From assembly GCF_041956535.1 (NCBI RefSeq), contig NW_027192196.1, positions 514,921 through 578,920 of the forward strand: a stretch of 64,000 bases of DNA. The letters are read 5' to 3'. The notes under the pieces are model-generated. The model searched no databases and was not told the DNA's origin. It saw only the letters and a list, made by a program, of their open reading frames with translations. This DNA is from Calcarisporiella thermophila CBS 279.70 (lineage: Eukaryota; Calcarisporiellomycota). Made by a program: the position numbers and the translations under genes. Shown one piece after another: positions 46,521 through 56,637 of this stretch (positions are counted from its first letter, which is position 1; each line of letters begins with the position of its first letter).

Positions 46521-46605
46521 GCTGTAGATTTCAGCTAGACGCAAAATGTATTCGGTCATATTTTCACTCTTCTGACCGTAGACTGCAGCCAAACGCAAAA
46601 TTTAT
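46521..46605 (+). repeat. imperfect direct duplication
   Basis: Two related segments at about 46521-46552 and 46575-46605 share the pattern GTAGA-t-TYAGC-n-AGACGCAAAAT/AAACGCAAAAT with several mismatches. They may come from a decayed repeat. Confidence 0.4.
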
Positions 46606-46617
46606 TTCACAAGATTG

Positions 46618-46672
46618 ACACTACAAAAGATAAATCTCCAGAAGTTGGCTTGGTTCGATCCCAAGTTAGTGT
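46618..46672 (+). ncRNA. tRNA-like fragment (T-arm plus acceptor-like stem)
   Basis: Contains a perfect B-box-like GGTTCGATCCC inside a 5-bp stem (CTTGG / CCAAG at 46649-46653 and 46661-46665) with a 7-base loop TTCGATC, as in a tRNA T-arm. An outer 6-bp stem (ACACTA 46618-46623 with TAGTGT 46667-46672) sits where an acceptor stem would be. Only 43 bases separate the outer strands, so D and anticodon arms cannot both be present. It may be a tRNA relic or a piece of a tRNA-derived repeat. Confidence 0.3.
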
Positions 46673-47103
46673 AGCAAGGGGGTTTGTAGTTGGAGAGGAA
46701 GATTTAACTCCCTATGATTTATTACAATCTCTTATGTACGTATAAATTATTTCATATAAAAGGTGACGTAGCTACATGGGCACAGAGATTAAGAAGATCT
46801 GATACTAACATATGTAACAATTAGAATATTTTGACAGCGGAGCCTAAAATTGGGCCATCTATTTGAAAAATTGGGCCTCTGATCATTGCCATCCTCCCCG
46901 AATTTTCGACCCAAGTTTACTTGTAGTACTTCTTACGGGGAGTATTAACGACCGGACAGCTGCAAAGTATGAGAATCAAATCGCTCACCGCTTATCTCAG
47001 CAGATTCTATGTACTTATCTCATTCAGTTCGGGGCGGTTTAATTTCACATTCACTGCACCCTACAATTAATAACGCGTTTAAAGAAAGCCAATGGCTGCA
47101 TAG

Positions 47104-48331
47104 TCAACCAATACAGTTATTTACCGAATTCTCTTCTAAACGAGCAATACGACGTGTTCCTGGAATAGGGATGATGAGATTGTCCTATATAAAGTTGAGG
47201 TTGATGAGGGGTGTTGAAAGTAAATCCGGCAAACCAAGATATACTTGAGCTAAAGCCCACGCGATGCAGAGCCGGGCAGGTGTACAGTTCTTCTTGTTTG
47301 CCATCTCCTGTAATTTCTCTGCCAATTTCAAGTTGTTTTGGAAATTCTCTCCCTGAAACCATGGTTGGGTAAAACGGCGGTCATTCGGGTCGAGATCACT
47401 AGGGCTCTTTATCGCTCAAGTAAGGAAGCCTTGGCCGAGGGGAGAAAAGGTCACCACAGATACCCCAAGCTCGCGACATGTGTCCAGCATGCCATTTTTC
47501 TCGATAGCAATTGTCCACGGAGCTATTATTACACACGTAGCGTTACATACGATGAACCGCTTTATATCTGCTCTAGAAATTTCTTAAAATATTCCATTTG
47601 GACAGCATCAATCGAGTGCACTTTGTGCGCTCTTCGAAGAGTGTCGGGACTACACTCTGATAGGCCAAGATATCGTACTTTTCCTTCCTTCACAAGTTGT
47701 GCCATTGTGCCCACCGTCTCTTCAATCGGCCTAGGGTTTAGAAGAATTTAGCAAGGGCAATAAATTAAATCGCAAAATAAGAAAACTCGGGCCCTAATGC
47801 TACATACACGCTTGGATCTACCCGATGGAGATAATACAAATCGATATAATCCGTCCCCAATCTTTCTAATGATTCCTGGCAGGCCTTTCTAACGGTCTCC
47901 GGCTTGCTGCACACACCCAGCTGCTGCTTTTGAATATCGAAGATTAATCCAAATTTAGTGCATAGAAACACCTCATTGCGGCGTTGTTTGAGGACTTGTG
48001 ATACAAGCCCTTCATTGTGGCCCATGCCATAAACATCCGAAATGGCAACCAACAAAAGAGTTAAAGAAGTTCCTCTATATGGATTTCGGTGAACCCACTT
48101 GCAGTATCCCAAAAAATTGATTCCCAAATCAAGGGCCCGATGGAGAGTTTTCACACTTTGTTCTTCGTCAACCTCTTTGCTATATACGAGAGACATCGTC
48201 ATACAACCAAGGCCTAATCAATACAAAATAAATTAAGAAGGCGCATGTGTTTAGAGTCCAATACACTACTTCTTACCAATAGCTGACATTTTCTCATTGG
48301 TATTACCAAGTGTACGTTTCTCGGAAATCAT
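47104..48331 (-). pseudogene. aldo/keto reductase pseudogene
   Basis: Read from 48331 (start MISEKRTLGNTNEKMSAIG) to 47104, the conceptual product follows an NADPH-dependent aldo/keto reductase of the broad YakC/pyridoxal-reductase group: [89 protein letters not shown] and IIPIPGTRRIARLEEN. Several lesions are visible: an extra base in the T run at about 48111-48116 shifts the frame just before DTA, the following intron has no AG acceptor near the expected place, an in-frame TAA occurs after the HSIDAVQ segment, and TGA replaces the Gly codon after GQGFLT. The family catalytic Tyr-Lys-Asp region is partly retained. The gene is probably dead; recent decay is suggested because most codons still match the family. 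Confidence 0.8.
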
Positions 48332-49056
48332 TTTTCAGTTTGTTTTTTGAAGCTCAATTTGATGCCTATGGGTAATAGAGTGGTCGTAGTCTGATTCGCA
48401 TGAAGAATCAAACCATCTCGATGACAGCGGGAGATCTATTTATTTATACTCGAGGAAGAATTGCTTGCAGTGAAATACTCAGGTATTAGCCAGGGTTCAT
48501 ATAACAAATCCCGCAGGGTTCTCCAGACTAAACACCTTAGGATATTAAGCATTTTCAAGGATGGAGATCTAGATAAATCAAGATTTATTCCCACAAACGT
48601 ATCATTCAAAGAGAGCTGCGTGCTGAAAGGATTAAATAGACTGGAAGCCATAGAGATATCGCGTTTTATATTATTCAGCTTTATGTTTCGTAAATAAAAC
48701 ATATCTGTCGTTGACATGACATAATGGACTCTCTGCACTTTTTATGTCTCTCGGTTAGACTGTAGGGTGACAGGCCTTGGGGGCGCATGTTAGCTAGACC
48801 TTGTCCTCGACATTATCCAAGACCCTATTTCCCTACACTCGACTAAAAAATTGATCATGTTTTGTATTTTTATTTTTATTTTTTTCGTCTTATATCTCCA
48901 AAATGAGGTACAAGTTACGTTACGTACAGCAACTATAAATACCTTTGCTAGATCATCCCATCTATATGCCCTTGTAAATAACCTTTTTTCTTGGAAATTA
49001 TCCATCTAACTTCGACAACCCCTATAAAAAGCCATATTTTTTTTTATAAAAATATT
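48332..49056. other. intergenic, AT-rich
   Basis: Between the start of the aldo/keto reductase relic and the end of the transposase relic. A 100-codon minus-strand frame (48436-48738) and a plus-strand frame (48461-48697) overlap each other with no recognisable content. No gene is called. Confidence 0.5.
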
Positions 49057-49560
49057 TCAATATCTTGTATTATCATCCTTTGCCTTCATCACTGCCTCTA
49101 TATGTCGTGGCATAGTCCCTATAATTTTAGCACACACTATTGGTTCTATCTTCTCCCACTCTTCCTGCAGAATACCCCAAAGTGACTGGGCATTAATCGG
49201 CTGCTGCTCATGATCTTCGAACCTGTCTAACTTCTGTCTAACTCATCACACGTGAACTCAATAGGATTTAAATCAGGAGATTGAGCTGGCCATTTTAGTA
49301 TGGTAATATCGTGGTTTGCTAGCCATTCCGCTGTACTACGCGTGGTATGTTTAGGATCGTTATGGTGGAAAATGATTTGATCCTTTTGTCTAGATCATAC
49401 CAATCGAGTGTTCTCAATAATGCATCTCCTAAAATATTCTGGTACAGTTGTGCATAGTAATTTATTTACAGCAAGGGTAGAGTTATCTTCGTTGTGTATC
49501 GCCAATTGATATTTTTTGAGTAAAGATTATGAGAATTAATAGTCAAGTATATACCATCGT
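49057..49560 (-). mobile_element. Tc1/mariner transposase relic (C-terminal part)
   Basis: Minus-strand translation gives NDPKHTTRSTAEWLANHDIT, then KWPAQSPDLNPIE, and finally LWGILQEEWEKI and MPRHIEAVMKAK, ending NTRY-stop at 49057. These match the catalytic core and C-terminal end of Tc1-like transposases: the second catalytic Asp precedes PKHT, and the Glu/Asp follows DLNPI. Farther upstream, DGIYL, LYQNILGDALLRTLDWYD matches the region before the catalytic Asp. A frameshift lies between WYDLD and KDQIIFHHND, and several stops interrupt the frame. The N-terminal HTH half and both terminal inverted repeats are not found. The element is an inactive fragment. Confidence 0.8.
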
Positions 49561-49916
49561 GGGCTTAATTTTTAGTCGAGTGTAAATGGTGCAAAATTTG
49601 GGCCCGAGAGAGCTAGAAAAACGAGTTTGGTTGAAAATCAATCAGTACTTTCGTAGTAAGTTCAAGAATAGCTTTATAAGTGTATCCTTTAGTGCTCTCT
49701 GCGATGTCAATGTTTTCTTTCATGAACTCAAACTCTCCTGCCGGCGTGGTCTAAGAGCTTTCCCAGTTTCAGCGGAGCTCCAAATTGGGTCACGAAATAT
49801 CGGCCTGTTGATTTTGTATCTTGATACTCCACAGAGTATTCCATAATCACCCTCCCCCCCCGCTCTTTTGGCCGGCTTTCTGCACTTCCTTTTCCAGAGA
49901 GCTCTCCTATACCATA
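49561..49916. other. intergenic upstream of the aftiphilin-like gene
   Basis: About 350 bases. Probably includes the promoter of the plus-strand gene starting at 49917 and possibly eroded transposon sequence. No gene. Confidence 0.5.
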
Positions 49917-51240
49917 ATGGCCGATGATCCAAAGACTTCTGAGCTGGAATCTGGGGTACATGAAGAAGACGATTGGGGAGAGATTGAAGGAGGCGAGGAC
50001 GGGTTTGGTGACTTTGGAGATTTCGGCGGTGGGGAGGATAACTTTGATGAATTTACTGATTTTGCTGAGCCAACCATCCATGAAACGCCAGATCCCGTAT
50101 TTGTACAGCCACTACCAGCAGCCAAAGTATTCCTGAGCCATGCACATTAATCCACTGTTTCCGTTACTAAATGGATCTTTCGGTTTTTTTTTTGGATAGC
50201 ACCTCGATTTTCAGCTGGGTGCACGCGATATTGCACTCGAATTTGTCGATGCCTTGGAATCGATATTTCCAGAAACAACGCAAATGGCACCGAGTCTATC
50301 TGAGATGAGAGAAACTCGGTCAGAACTCGCAGCAGCACGTCATCACATACTCTGCACAGATGCAGCTCGCAACCTGTGGGAGCGGTTTTCGGCAGACACC
50401 GTGTTTTATAACCCCCTTTCACACACTCGAGGTCAATTCCGATGGCAGCGCTCTCATATCCAAAAGGCCTATCTGGAGGCGCTGGATGTTAGAGTCCAAT
50501 GGAAAGAGGTCAGATATATTTGATCTGGTCTATAGCATTTTGCATGTTGTAATCAATACGGATTCAAACAGAAGCCCAAGCTGGACTCCCCGACAGAAAA
50601 GCAGCAGCAAAGCCCATTGCTCCCATCCGAGAGCACTTTGCCAAAGGAAACGGCCAAGCAAGTCGTGGCCTCACCAACCATGGTTACTCGTGAATCTGAC
50701 AAGGACATCGATCTGGCAGAGGCGAAGCAATTGTGTGAGCTTTCGAGAGGTACCATTAGAATCTGAAGTTGTGCACGAGTGGGCTTCCCTCTAATTTCTT
50801 TTTGTTCGTCTTCCCCCTCTATGCTAGATGAGCTTAAGCAAAAATCGCTCCAAGAGCTCACCGAAATTCGTGACGCCATGCTTGACTGGACACGCCGGAT
50901 CAACGATTCTCTCACCTACTGGCTGGATCAGCGCGAGCAGGCCACTATGGACTCCGAGACCTACAACCACCTGATCGGATGTATTCTTGGCCACGCACAG
51001 AAGCGTGTCAGCCGTAAGAGTGGGGAGAATTGGGACGCGGGCATATCAAGTGCGATACGGCGGAAAAAGAATGGTTCGTCGGTGCTGGGGCTGTCCGGGT
51101 GGAGAAAGGGGACGTCATCGGGGAGTAGCACGGGGGGCAGGACATCCCCGCTGCCGGCCTCGAACAGCGGCTCGATGGCCCCCACTTCTCCGAGTCCTGC
51201 CGCAGAGGCCGACGATGCTACACGTCGACTTTCGATGTGA
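49917..51240 (+). CDS. acidic-Phe motif protein, aftiphilin/Laa2-like candidate
   Basis: Four exons (49917-50126, 50200-50508, 50572-50749, 50828-51240) encode 369 residues with consistent phases. The N-terminal 60 residues are acidic and hold DGFGDFGDFGGGEDNFDEFT, repeats of the DFGxF/FGDF type that bind the gamma-ear domains of AP-1 and GGA adaptors. A helical middle region follows (ARDIALEFVDALESIFPE, LWERFSADTVFYNP, FRWQRSHIQKAYLEALD), then a linker and a second helical block (SLQELTEIRDAMLDWTRRIN). The last 70 residues are Ser/Gly/Pro-rich. The layout resembles fungal DUF5102-type clathrin accessory proteins such as Laa2; I infer this from motif and layout, not from a full alignment. A role in TGN-endosome trafficking is plausible. 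Confidence 0.72.
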
Positions 51241-51770
51241 TAGCGCTCTATGTTTTTGCATCACGCTGATGAGGACAATCCTATTTTGTGTTAATGAATT
51301 CTAGACGGGGGACTGGGTTTCGATCTGGTTGGACTTTCTTTTGCTTGGGAACGCTTGTGTTTGGTTCTCTTTTTCTTGTCATGTTACTCTCCTGATTCCT
51401 TAATTTTCTGTGTCGTCATCCCTCAATCCGCAATCATAATGGTTACCTAATCTCTTCACGGCAATCCATGCAGGCCCTCTGAGTTTTGCTTTTGCCGGAG
51501 CCCTGGCACAAGCGTCTCCAATCGGGAAAAGCCAGAAAATGCTAGATGCCTGCGCACAGGAGGCAGGGGATGGGCCGCGAGCGGGTGGTGTGTCGGGAGG
51601 AATTTCCGTTTGTAACAGGCTCTTTCCAAAATCCATGGAGGATGGGTTCGCTTGTTGTTCGGACCGCGCCAGTGTCTCTGGGCGGACGGGTGCAGGCACT
51701 TGTCTGACGACAACATTGTCAAAAATTGGTGTGACCTAATTTCATAATAAAAGGTAGTTTAATTTAACAT
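51241..51770. other. intergenic, promoter of the TBC gene
   Basis: About 530 bases. Includes the 3' flank of the aftiphilin-like gene and the upstream region of the TBC gene. A purine/pyrimidine mix with no gene seen. Confidence 0.5.
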
Positions 51771-53648
51771 ATGGCAATGATTGGTGGGAACGGGGAGGGG
51801 GATCCTCTTTTTTCTGAGCGTGGATCGTCTCTATCGCCGTCCCCTCCTATTCCTGCTCCCGTTTTCTTTTGGTTTCGTATTGGCAAGCCTGATCCCATCA
51901 TTCCTCTCCTTAGATCTCAGAACATGGTAACGGTGACGGAGCCTTATTCATCCCATTCGGAGTACTACTTCACCCGAAATGCCGGCATGCTAAGCCGGTC
52001 TCCCGATGAAGCAGAGGACAGCATTACAAAGTACATGGAGGAAGTGAAGGAGGGGCTCGCTCGTCTCTCCGAGACGGCCTCTCGTCCCAGCGCAAGCCCT
52101 GCGTCCAGCTTTTCCTCGCTCGACTCCGCCTACACCCCCACCACTCCTCCCCGCTCCCTCCAGTTCGAGGGGGAGAAAATCGAGGAGCTGGAGGAGGTCC
52201 CGCTGGGGGTGGACAGCGCGGCGGTGCGGGTGCCATTGCGTGTGGACACCAGCGTCAACGCCCTGAAGCGAAATAAGCGGGCCTCGTTTATGGAGCGAGC
52301 ACGCGACTCCTCCATCGCTCTAGTCTCCACGCTAGGCCTGACACGCTCGCGAACGGCAAGCCCTATAGTGGAGAAAGAGGAGGAGCAGGAGGAGGAGAAG
52401 GAGCCGCTCCAGCCACTAGGGGTAAGCGAAGAGGACGTGGACTGGGAGTTATGGGGCCACATCGTCTCGGACTATGACGCCATTGCAAAGCGGCAGCCTG
52501 CCAAGCTCGCATGGGCCTATTGGTCCGGAGTCCCTCCAACCCTTCGCGGCATGGCGTGGCAGGTGTTTGCGAAGTGCAAGGATGCTTCCCTGGAGGCATC
52601 CTTTGCCAAACTCCTAAAAGGCCGGAGTGCGTACGAAGAGGCCATCGCCACTGATCTGAAGCACTACAGCAGGTTTCTTCGAGAGGAGGACCATACAAGC
52701 GCCTTCAACGTGCTGAAGGCCTACTCGCTGCAGGATGAAGAGGTGGGGCATCAACAGGCCCTAGTCTTCATTACTGCGACCTTGCTTGTAAACGTAAGTG
52801 TCCACGGAACTAGAAAAGTCCCCTCTCCCCTTCCCGTGCCCTAACCTGTTTGAATTTCCACTGACCCGCCGTAGATGCCGGAAGAGGAGGCATTCTGTCT
52901 CTTAGTGCGCCTCATGGCCAACTACGGCCTCCGAGGGTGGTTCGTTGCGCAGGATCTGCAACTCACCCTCTTCCAGTTCGATCGTCTCCTTGAAGAACGC
53001 GCCCCCCGTATCCATATGCACCTCACTCGCAACCGCGTGCTGCCTGTTCACTATGCTGCCGAGTGGTTCACCACCCTCTTCGCGCAGCATCTGCGGCCCG
53101 AAGCACGCCTCCGCCTTTTCGACGTGTTCCTCGCGGAAGGAATCCCGGCGTTATTCCGATTCGCGCTAGCCTTGCTGCAGCGTTACGAGCTCTATATTGT
53201 GAGGATGGAGGGAGAGGAGCTCACGGAGTTTGTCCAGCGTGGCGTGTTCAAGCCGTTGGAGAAGGATCCGCTCCACCTTCAGTACTGGATCGAGCTCGCC
53301 TACGCCACTCCGGTCTCCTCCGCCCACCTGGACAAGCTCGCGAAAGCCCCGCCTTCGACCGAGGCCCTTGCCCGGGAGAACAGCCGGCTGCAGAAGATGC
53401 TCAAGGACCAGAGGAGTCGGCACGGGGACGCGTCCCGGCAGTTGATGAGTCAAAAGTCGGAGCTGGACCGGGTTCGAGAGGAACGGGATGAGCTCAAGGG
53501 GAAAGCCGAGCAGTTGGAGGATCGAGTGAAGCGGCTGGAGATGATGCTGGCGGAGACACGGCTCAAATATGCCGAGAGCGAGTCGAAGCGAGAGTCCCTG
53601 GAGGATACCCTCGCCGATCTCCAGCACACCATGAAGATCAGCGTGTAA
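51771..53648 (+). CDS. TBC-domain (Gyp5-like) protein with altered catalytic residues
   Basis: Two exons (51771-52793, 52875-53648) encode up to 598 residues. Residues 1-220 are disordered and Ser/Pro-rich. The TBC domain (about 245-470) starts WAYWSGVPPTLRGMAWQVF and has the family stretches FNVLKAYSLQDEEVG, NMPEEEAFCLLVRLM and LPVHYAAEWFTTLFAQHL. A long coiled coil closes the protein (about 505-590), as in Gyp5-type RabGAPs acting at the Golgi and cell cortex. Two of the usual catalytic residues are changed: the motif IxxDxxR reads IATDLKH (H298 for Arg) and YxQ reads H327-Q-Q329 (His for Tyr, Gln kept). A GAP-inactive scaffolding role is therefore possible. Start uncertain: the ATG at 51924 may be used if an AG at 51914 is an acceptor. 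Confidence 0.88.
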
Positions 53649-54160
53649 CATATTCAGGAACTTTTTCATGTTTGTTTTGCTATTGTATATTATGACTGTA
53701 TAGCCTCTCTCGTATCCCCCTCCCCCCCCCCCCCCACCTTCATCCCTGTGCTTTTCATGCTATGTTATGTATTTTTATTTAGTCTCCATCGCATGGATTT
53801 CAGCTAGTGAAATATCCTTTATATATATATAAAAATAAACGTCAGCCAAAAAGAAGCTGCCGATAAACCTGTAAAATAGACCAACAAGAAAAGACGAGAA
53901 AACACGATCCATGGGGGAAAAGAGACGAGGAAACTCATTAAAAAGAAGAAAGAGGTAGGAACCATGAAAACATCGCACAGAGGAATAAAAAAAATGAAAG
54001 TTGTAGTAGCGGAAAATAAAAGCAATTAAGAAAGACAAAAAAAATGAGTACAGCCCGAAAATAAAGAACTAAATAAAGCACATATCCTGCGTCAAGCTTC
54101 TTGACAAAGGCGAAAGATGTCTTTTCTAAGCAACGTCTCCACCTCTCCCCAGCTCGTTCT
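53649..54160. other. convergent intergenic with C run
   Basis: About 510 bases between the 3' ends of the TBC gene (+) and the calcineurin B gene (-). Contains a run of about 14 C near 53722-53736 and A-rich sequence. No gene. Confidence 0.65.
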
Positions 54161-54858
54161 TTAGAAGCTCTCTAGCGTCATCTGCTTGGCCACATCGGTG
54201 TTCTCCACCACCGCCAAAAACTCCTCGAAACTAATGCGTCCATCCTGATCTTTGTCTGCCTCCATAATGGTCTTGTCCACTATCTGCTGCAGCTGCTGGT
54301 CTCGCAAGTTGTTCCCGACCATCATTTTAAGCACTAGGAAAAGCTCCCCATTTGAAATGTAACCATCCCGATCCATGTCGTAGACCTTAAATGCAACTAT
54401 ACAACCCCACCCACATCCACAAGAGAAGCAAACATGGTGGAGGGATGAACGATCCATAACAATCAGCCAGGGTCATAGGTCAAACTTACATCGGAGCTTC
54501 TCCGTCTTATTTCCTTTGGCGCTGAAGATGGAGAGTCCCGTAATGAATTCCTTGAAATCGACGTCACCACCACCATCCTCATCAAAGATGTCAATCATGC
54601 GGGACGCGAGAGGATTGTTCGCGACCTGAGGGATGGACAGGAATTCATCCTTGTCGATGGTGCCCGAGCCGTCCTTGTCAAGCTTCATGAAGCGACGGTA
54701 GAGCCGCTGGATTTCTTCAGCAGTGACTTTTGATCGCGAGTCAAATAGAGAGAGATGAGCGACGTCCAATATCAGAAAATCGCATAAAAAATCGCCTGCC
54801 ACTTACAGTTGGTGGTGTTCACCATATCCTCGAGAGGTTGTGATCCGGCTTGTCCCAT
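54161..54858 (-). CDS. CNB1: calcineurin regulatory subunit B
   Basis: Three exons: a short first exon from 54858 ([17 protein letters not shown]), a middle exon ending near 54488, and a last exon to 54161. Gly2 is a myristoylation site. Four EF-hands are visible: [36 protein letters not shown] and [12 protein letters not shown]; loop 2 has an unusual Gly-Gly-Gly. The FAFKVYDMD and [12 protein letters not shown] sequences are classic CnB, as is the C-terminal [13 protein letters not shown]. The protein activates the calcineurin catalytic subunit in response to calcium, controlling Crz1-type transcription, cell-wall stress and ion homeostasis. Length of about 175 residues is typical. The catalytic A subunit is not in the window. 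Confidence 0.97.
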
Positions 54859-55584
54859 TGTTCTTTGTCAATCTGATCAGGGAAAAAAACAATTCCAGGG
54901 TTAATCAAGAAAAAAATGGGAGGATTCAAACTATAAGCAGTGGCGGAGTCATAAACTCCAGAACAGCTGCGGACTCGCCCAAAAGGGGATGGTGGTTTAT
55001 TTCACGATGCCAATGATCGATTCTTTATAGCGCGATGATGGTGGATACTCCTCTACTAGCATGGAATGAAGAGCGTTTGCTCTATCACCATGCCTATGAC
55101 ACCGAATCTCGCGTCGTTCTAACTAGACTGTCGATAGTCTTAGTAGGTGAATTTTATTTTATATCCCAACTCCAAATTTCATCGACATTAGTGACTCTTT
55201 CAGTCCTCTGCCAGCATATACTACGCCGGTCCAACCTACCGGCCAGCTAACTCCTCCTGCTCCTTGCGGCCCTATCGATCCTAGTAGATAGGGTTTCAAT
55301 CCACTCGCAGCTGACAAATTTTAGGGGAGAGTAGAAGCAAGTGCTTCCCCAGCTGGACTGTGGAGCAGTAAACATGGATCCAGTTCAATCGATAATTTAT
55401 TCTAAAGATTATCAAGTTAGTTCACACACATTCAAGTATAAAAGCACATACAGAATGAAATAGGATAAATAAAGATTCCGTCATTAATGAATGAAAAAAA
55501 AACATCCCATAAAAATATAGTGTGAGGGACGAGTGCGTGAAATGGAGAGGGGCTCGGGCAGCGTTTGAATGTTTGACGAACCAT
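54859..55584. other. intergenic: calcineurin B promoter, peptide gene 3' flank
   Basis: About 725 bases with a small plus-strand frame (55035-55250) that has no features of a gene. No supported feature otherwise. Confidence 0.5.
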
Positions 55585-55819
55585 TTACGCGTCTATTGAA
55601 AATAAATAACCCATTACTAGACTGTCAGTTATTATTCTTTCACGTATCAACGGGCTTACCGTTTGCCTCCTTCAGGGTTTCGCCCCAGCCGTGGCAGGCT
55701 GGAGAGGGATTATAGCAGAATGCACGTTTATCCACGTTCTCTTTGGAGGGTACAGGCGCGGCGAACACGACCATGCTAAGCACAGTCATGAGGAAGGCGG
55801 TATAGATGAAGCGAGCCAT
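55585..55819 (-). CDS. small secreted peptide precursor with Kex2-type site
   Basis: Two exons (55819-55660 and 55592-55585) encode 55 residues; the intron is GT-AG (GTAAGC donor). The precursor has a clear signal peptide (residues 1-21: MARFIYTAFLMTVLSMVVFA then Ala), a short pro-segment (APVPSKENVD) and a dibasic Lys31-Arg32 followed by a 23-residue C-terminal peptide. That peptide has two cysteines (Cys35 and Cys42) that could form one disulfide around YNPSPA, an HGW motif, and an acidic/Lys end. The layout (leader, pro-segment, KR, short Cys-paired peptide) resembles fungal secreted signalling peptides such as alpha-factor-like pheromones, but it has one copy and no GQ motif, so identity is open. 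It could be an effector or antimicrobial-like peptide. The gene is too short for usual ORF cut-offs. Confidence 0.65.
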
Positions 55820-56637
55820 GATCGTATGGAGCCGATGAAGGAAGAGAAGGAGGGGAATTCAAGGGGGGAGGTGAAAACGCGGGGCAATCGAATGCAAGGC
55901 AAAGCTAAGGAGACGCTGGTTGCTTTTGTTGGCACGGCTTCCACGTTTTTATAATAGACAAGACGGGATAAAAATAAGTTTGGAAAAGAAACCGGTTTCC
56001 TTTCCGTTTTCTTAAATTTTGTTTATTCTTGTATGACATTAGTTCATTAGGCTTGTTATGGAGAGGGCGGCTGAACAACAAATCGATTCGGGCGAGGAGA
56101 GCGCGTCTCATTTGTTCTCTGGGCTTGAGGGCAAACCGGAAACCTTGGTGGAGGCGTCCCCGAAATGGGGTACGGGAGGGAGGCAATGTTTGCGGGTGAA
56201 CTAAACATTGTAACGAAAGGACTCAGACACTAATGACGAGAGGAAACTGCCCAATGGATGGATGCGAGACCAATATGTGGCATGCCGGGGGAGGTCCTAT
56301 CCCAAAGCCGGCTGCAGAAATAACGGGAGTTGACCTTTGGCCGGCCTGCAATCTTTGGAATTTCGACGCAGAATCCTCCCAGATTCAACGGATCCTGGAG
56401 AAGTTTGAAATGGACGCTTCGACCAAGCTACGCGCATTTTCAATTTTTAAAGGGCGGCTTTAACCCCAAGGAGAAAGAGACAAGTGGCGCAGCGGTTGGC
56501 ATAATTCCCACGACGGCCTCGGTACTTTATTGCTTGCCTTTTGTTCCTACTGTTGCTTTTTTCTTCGTTTCGACCTCATTCCCCTCGATCGAAGGCTTCG
56601 TGAAGAAAAAAAAAAAATACAAAAACCTTAAACAAGT
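55820..56637. other. divergent intergenic region
   Basis: About 820 bases between the start of the peptide gene (-) and the pterin dehydratase gene (+). Frames such as 56233-56463 (+) show no gene features. Probably promoter sequence for both. Confidence 0.5.

Larger units (their letters stand above)
46473..47103. other. AT-rich island with imperfect duplication and tRNA-like hairpin
   Basis: No gene. Two copies of a roughly 30-base sequence (cores ctgtagatttcagc / ccgtagactgcagc, both followed by agacgcaaaat or aaacgcaaaat) lie about 55 bases apart at 46521-46605. A tRNA-like hairpin lies at 46618-46672. The rest is low in GC and full of stops. Confidence 0.5.

Noticed and set aside
46750-46900. 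Possible retrotransposon gag-like peptide (KGDVATWAQRLRR)
   Set aside because: Very short, interrupted by stops on both sides, and no accompanying protease or RT signal.
54940-54960. GCAGTGGCGGAGTC resembling a Tc1 terminal repeat
   Set aside because: No matching inverted copy or target-site duplication was found nearby.
55585-55819. Naming the secreted peptide an alpha-pheromone
   Set aside because: No WCxxxGQ core, single copy, and phylum unknown; the layout alone is not enough.
55691-55954. Plus-strand ORF of 87 codons over the peptide gene
   Set aside because: It is the antisense shadow of the secreted-peptide gene; its composition is charged and low-complexity, while the minus strand has signal peptide, dibasic site and intron.
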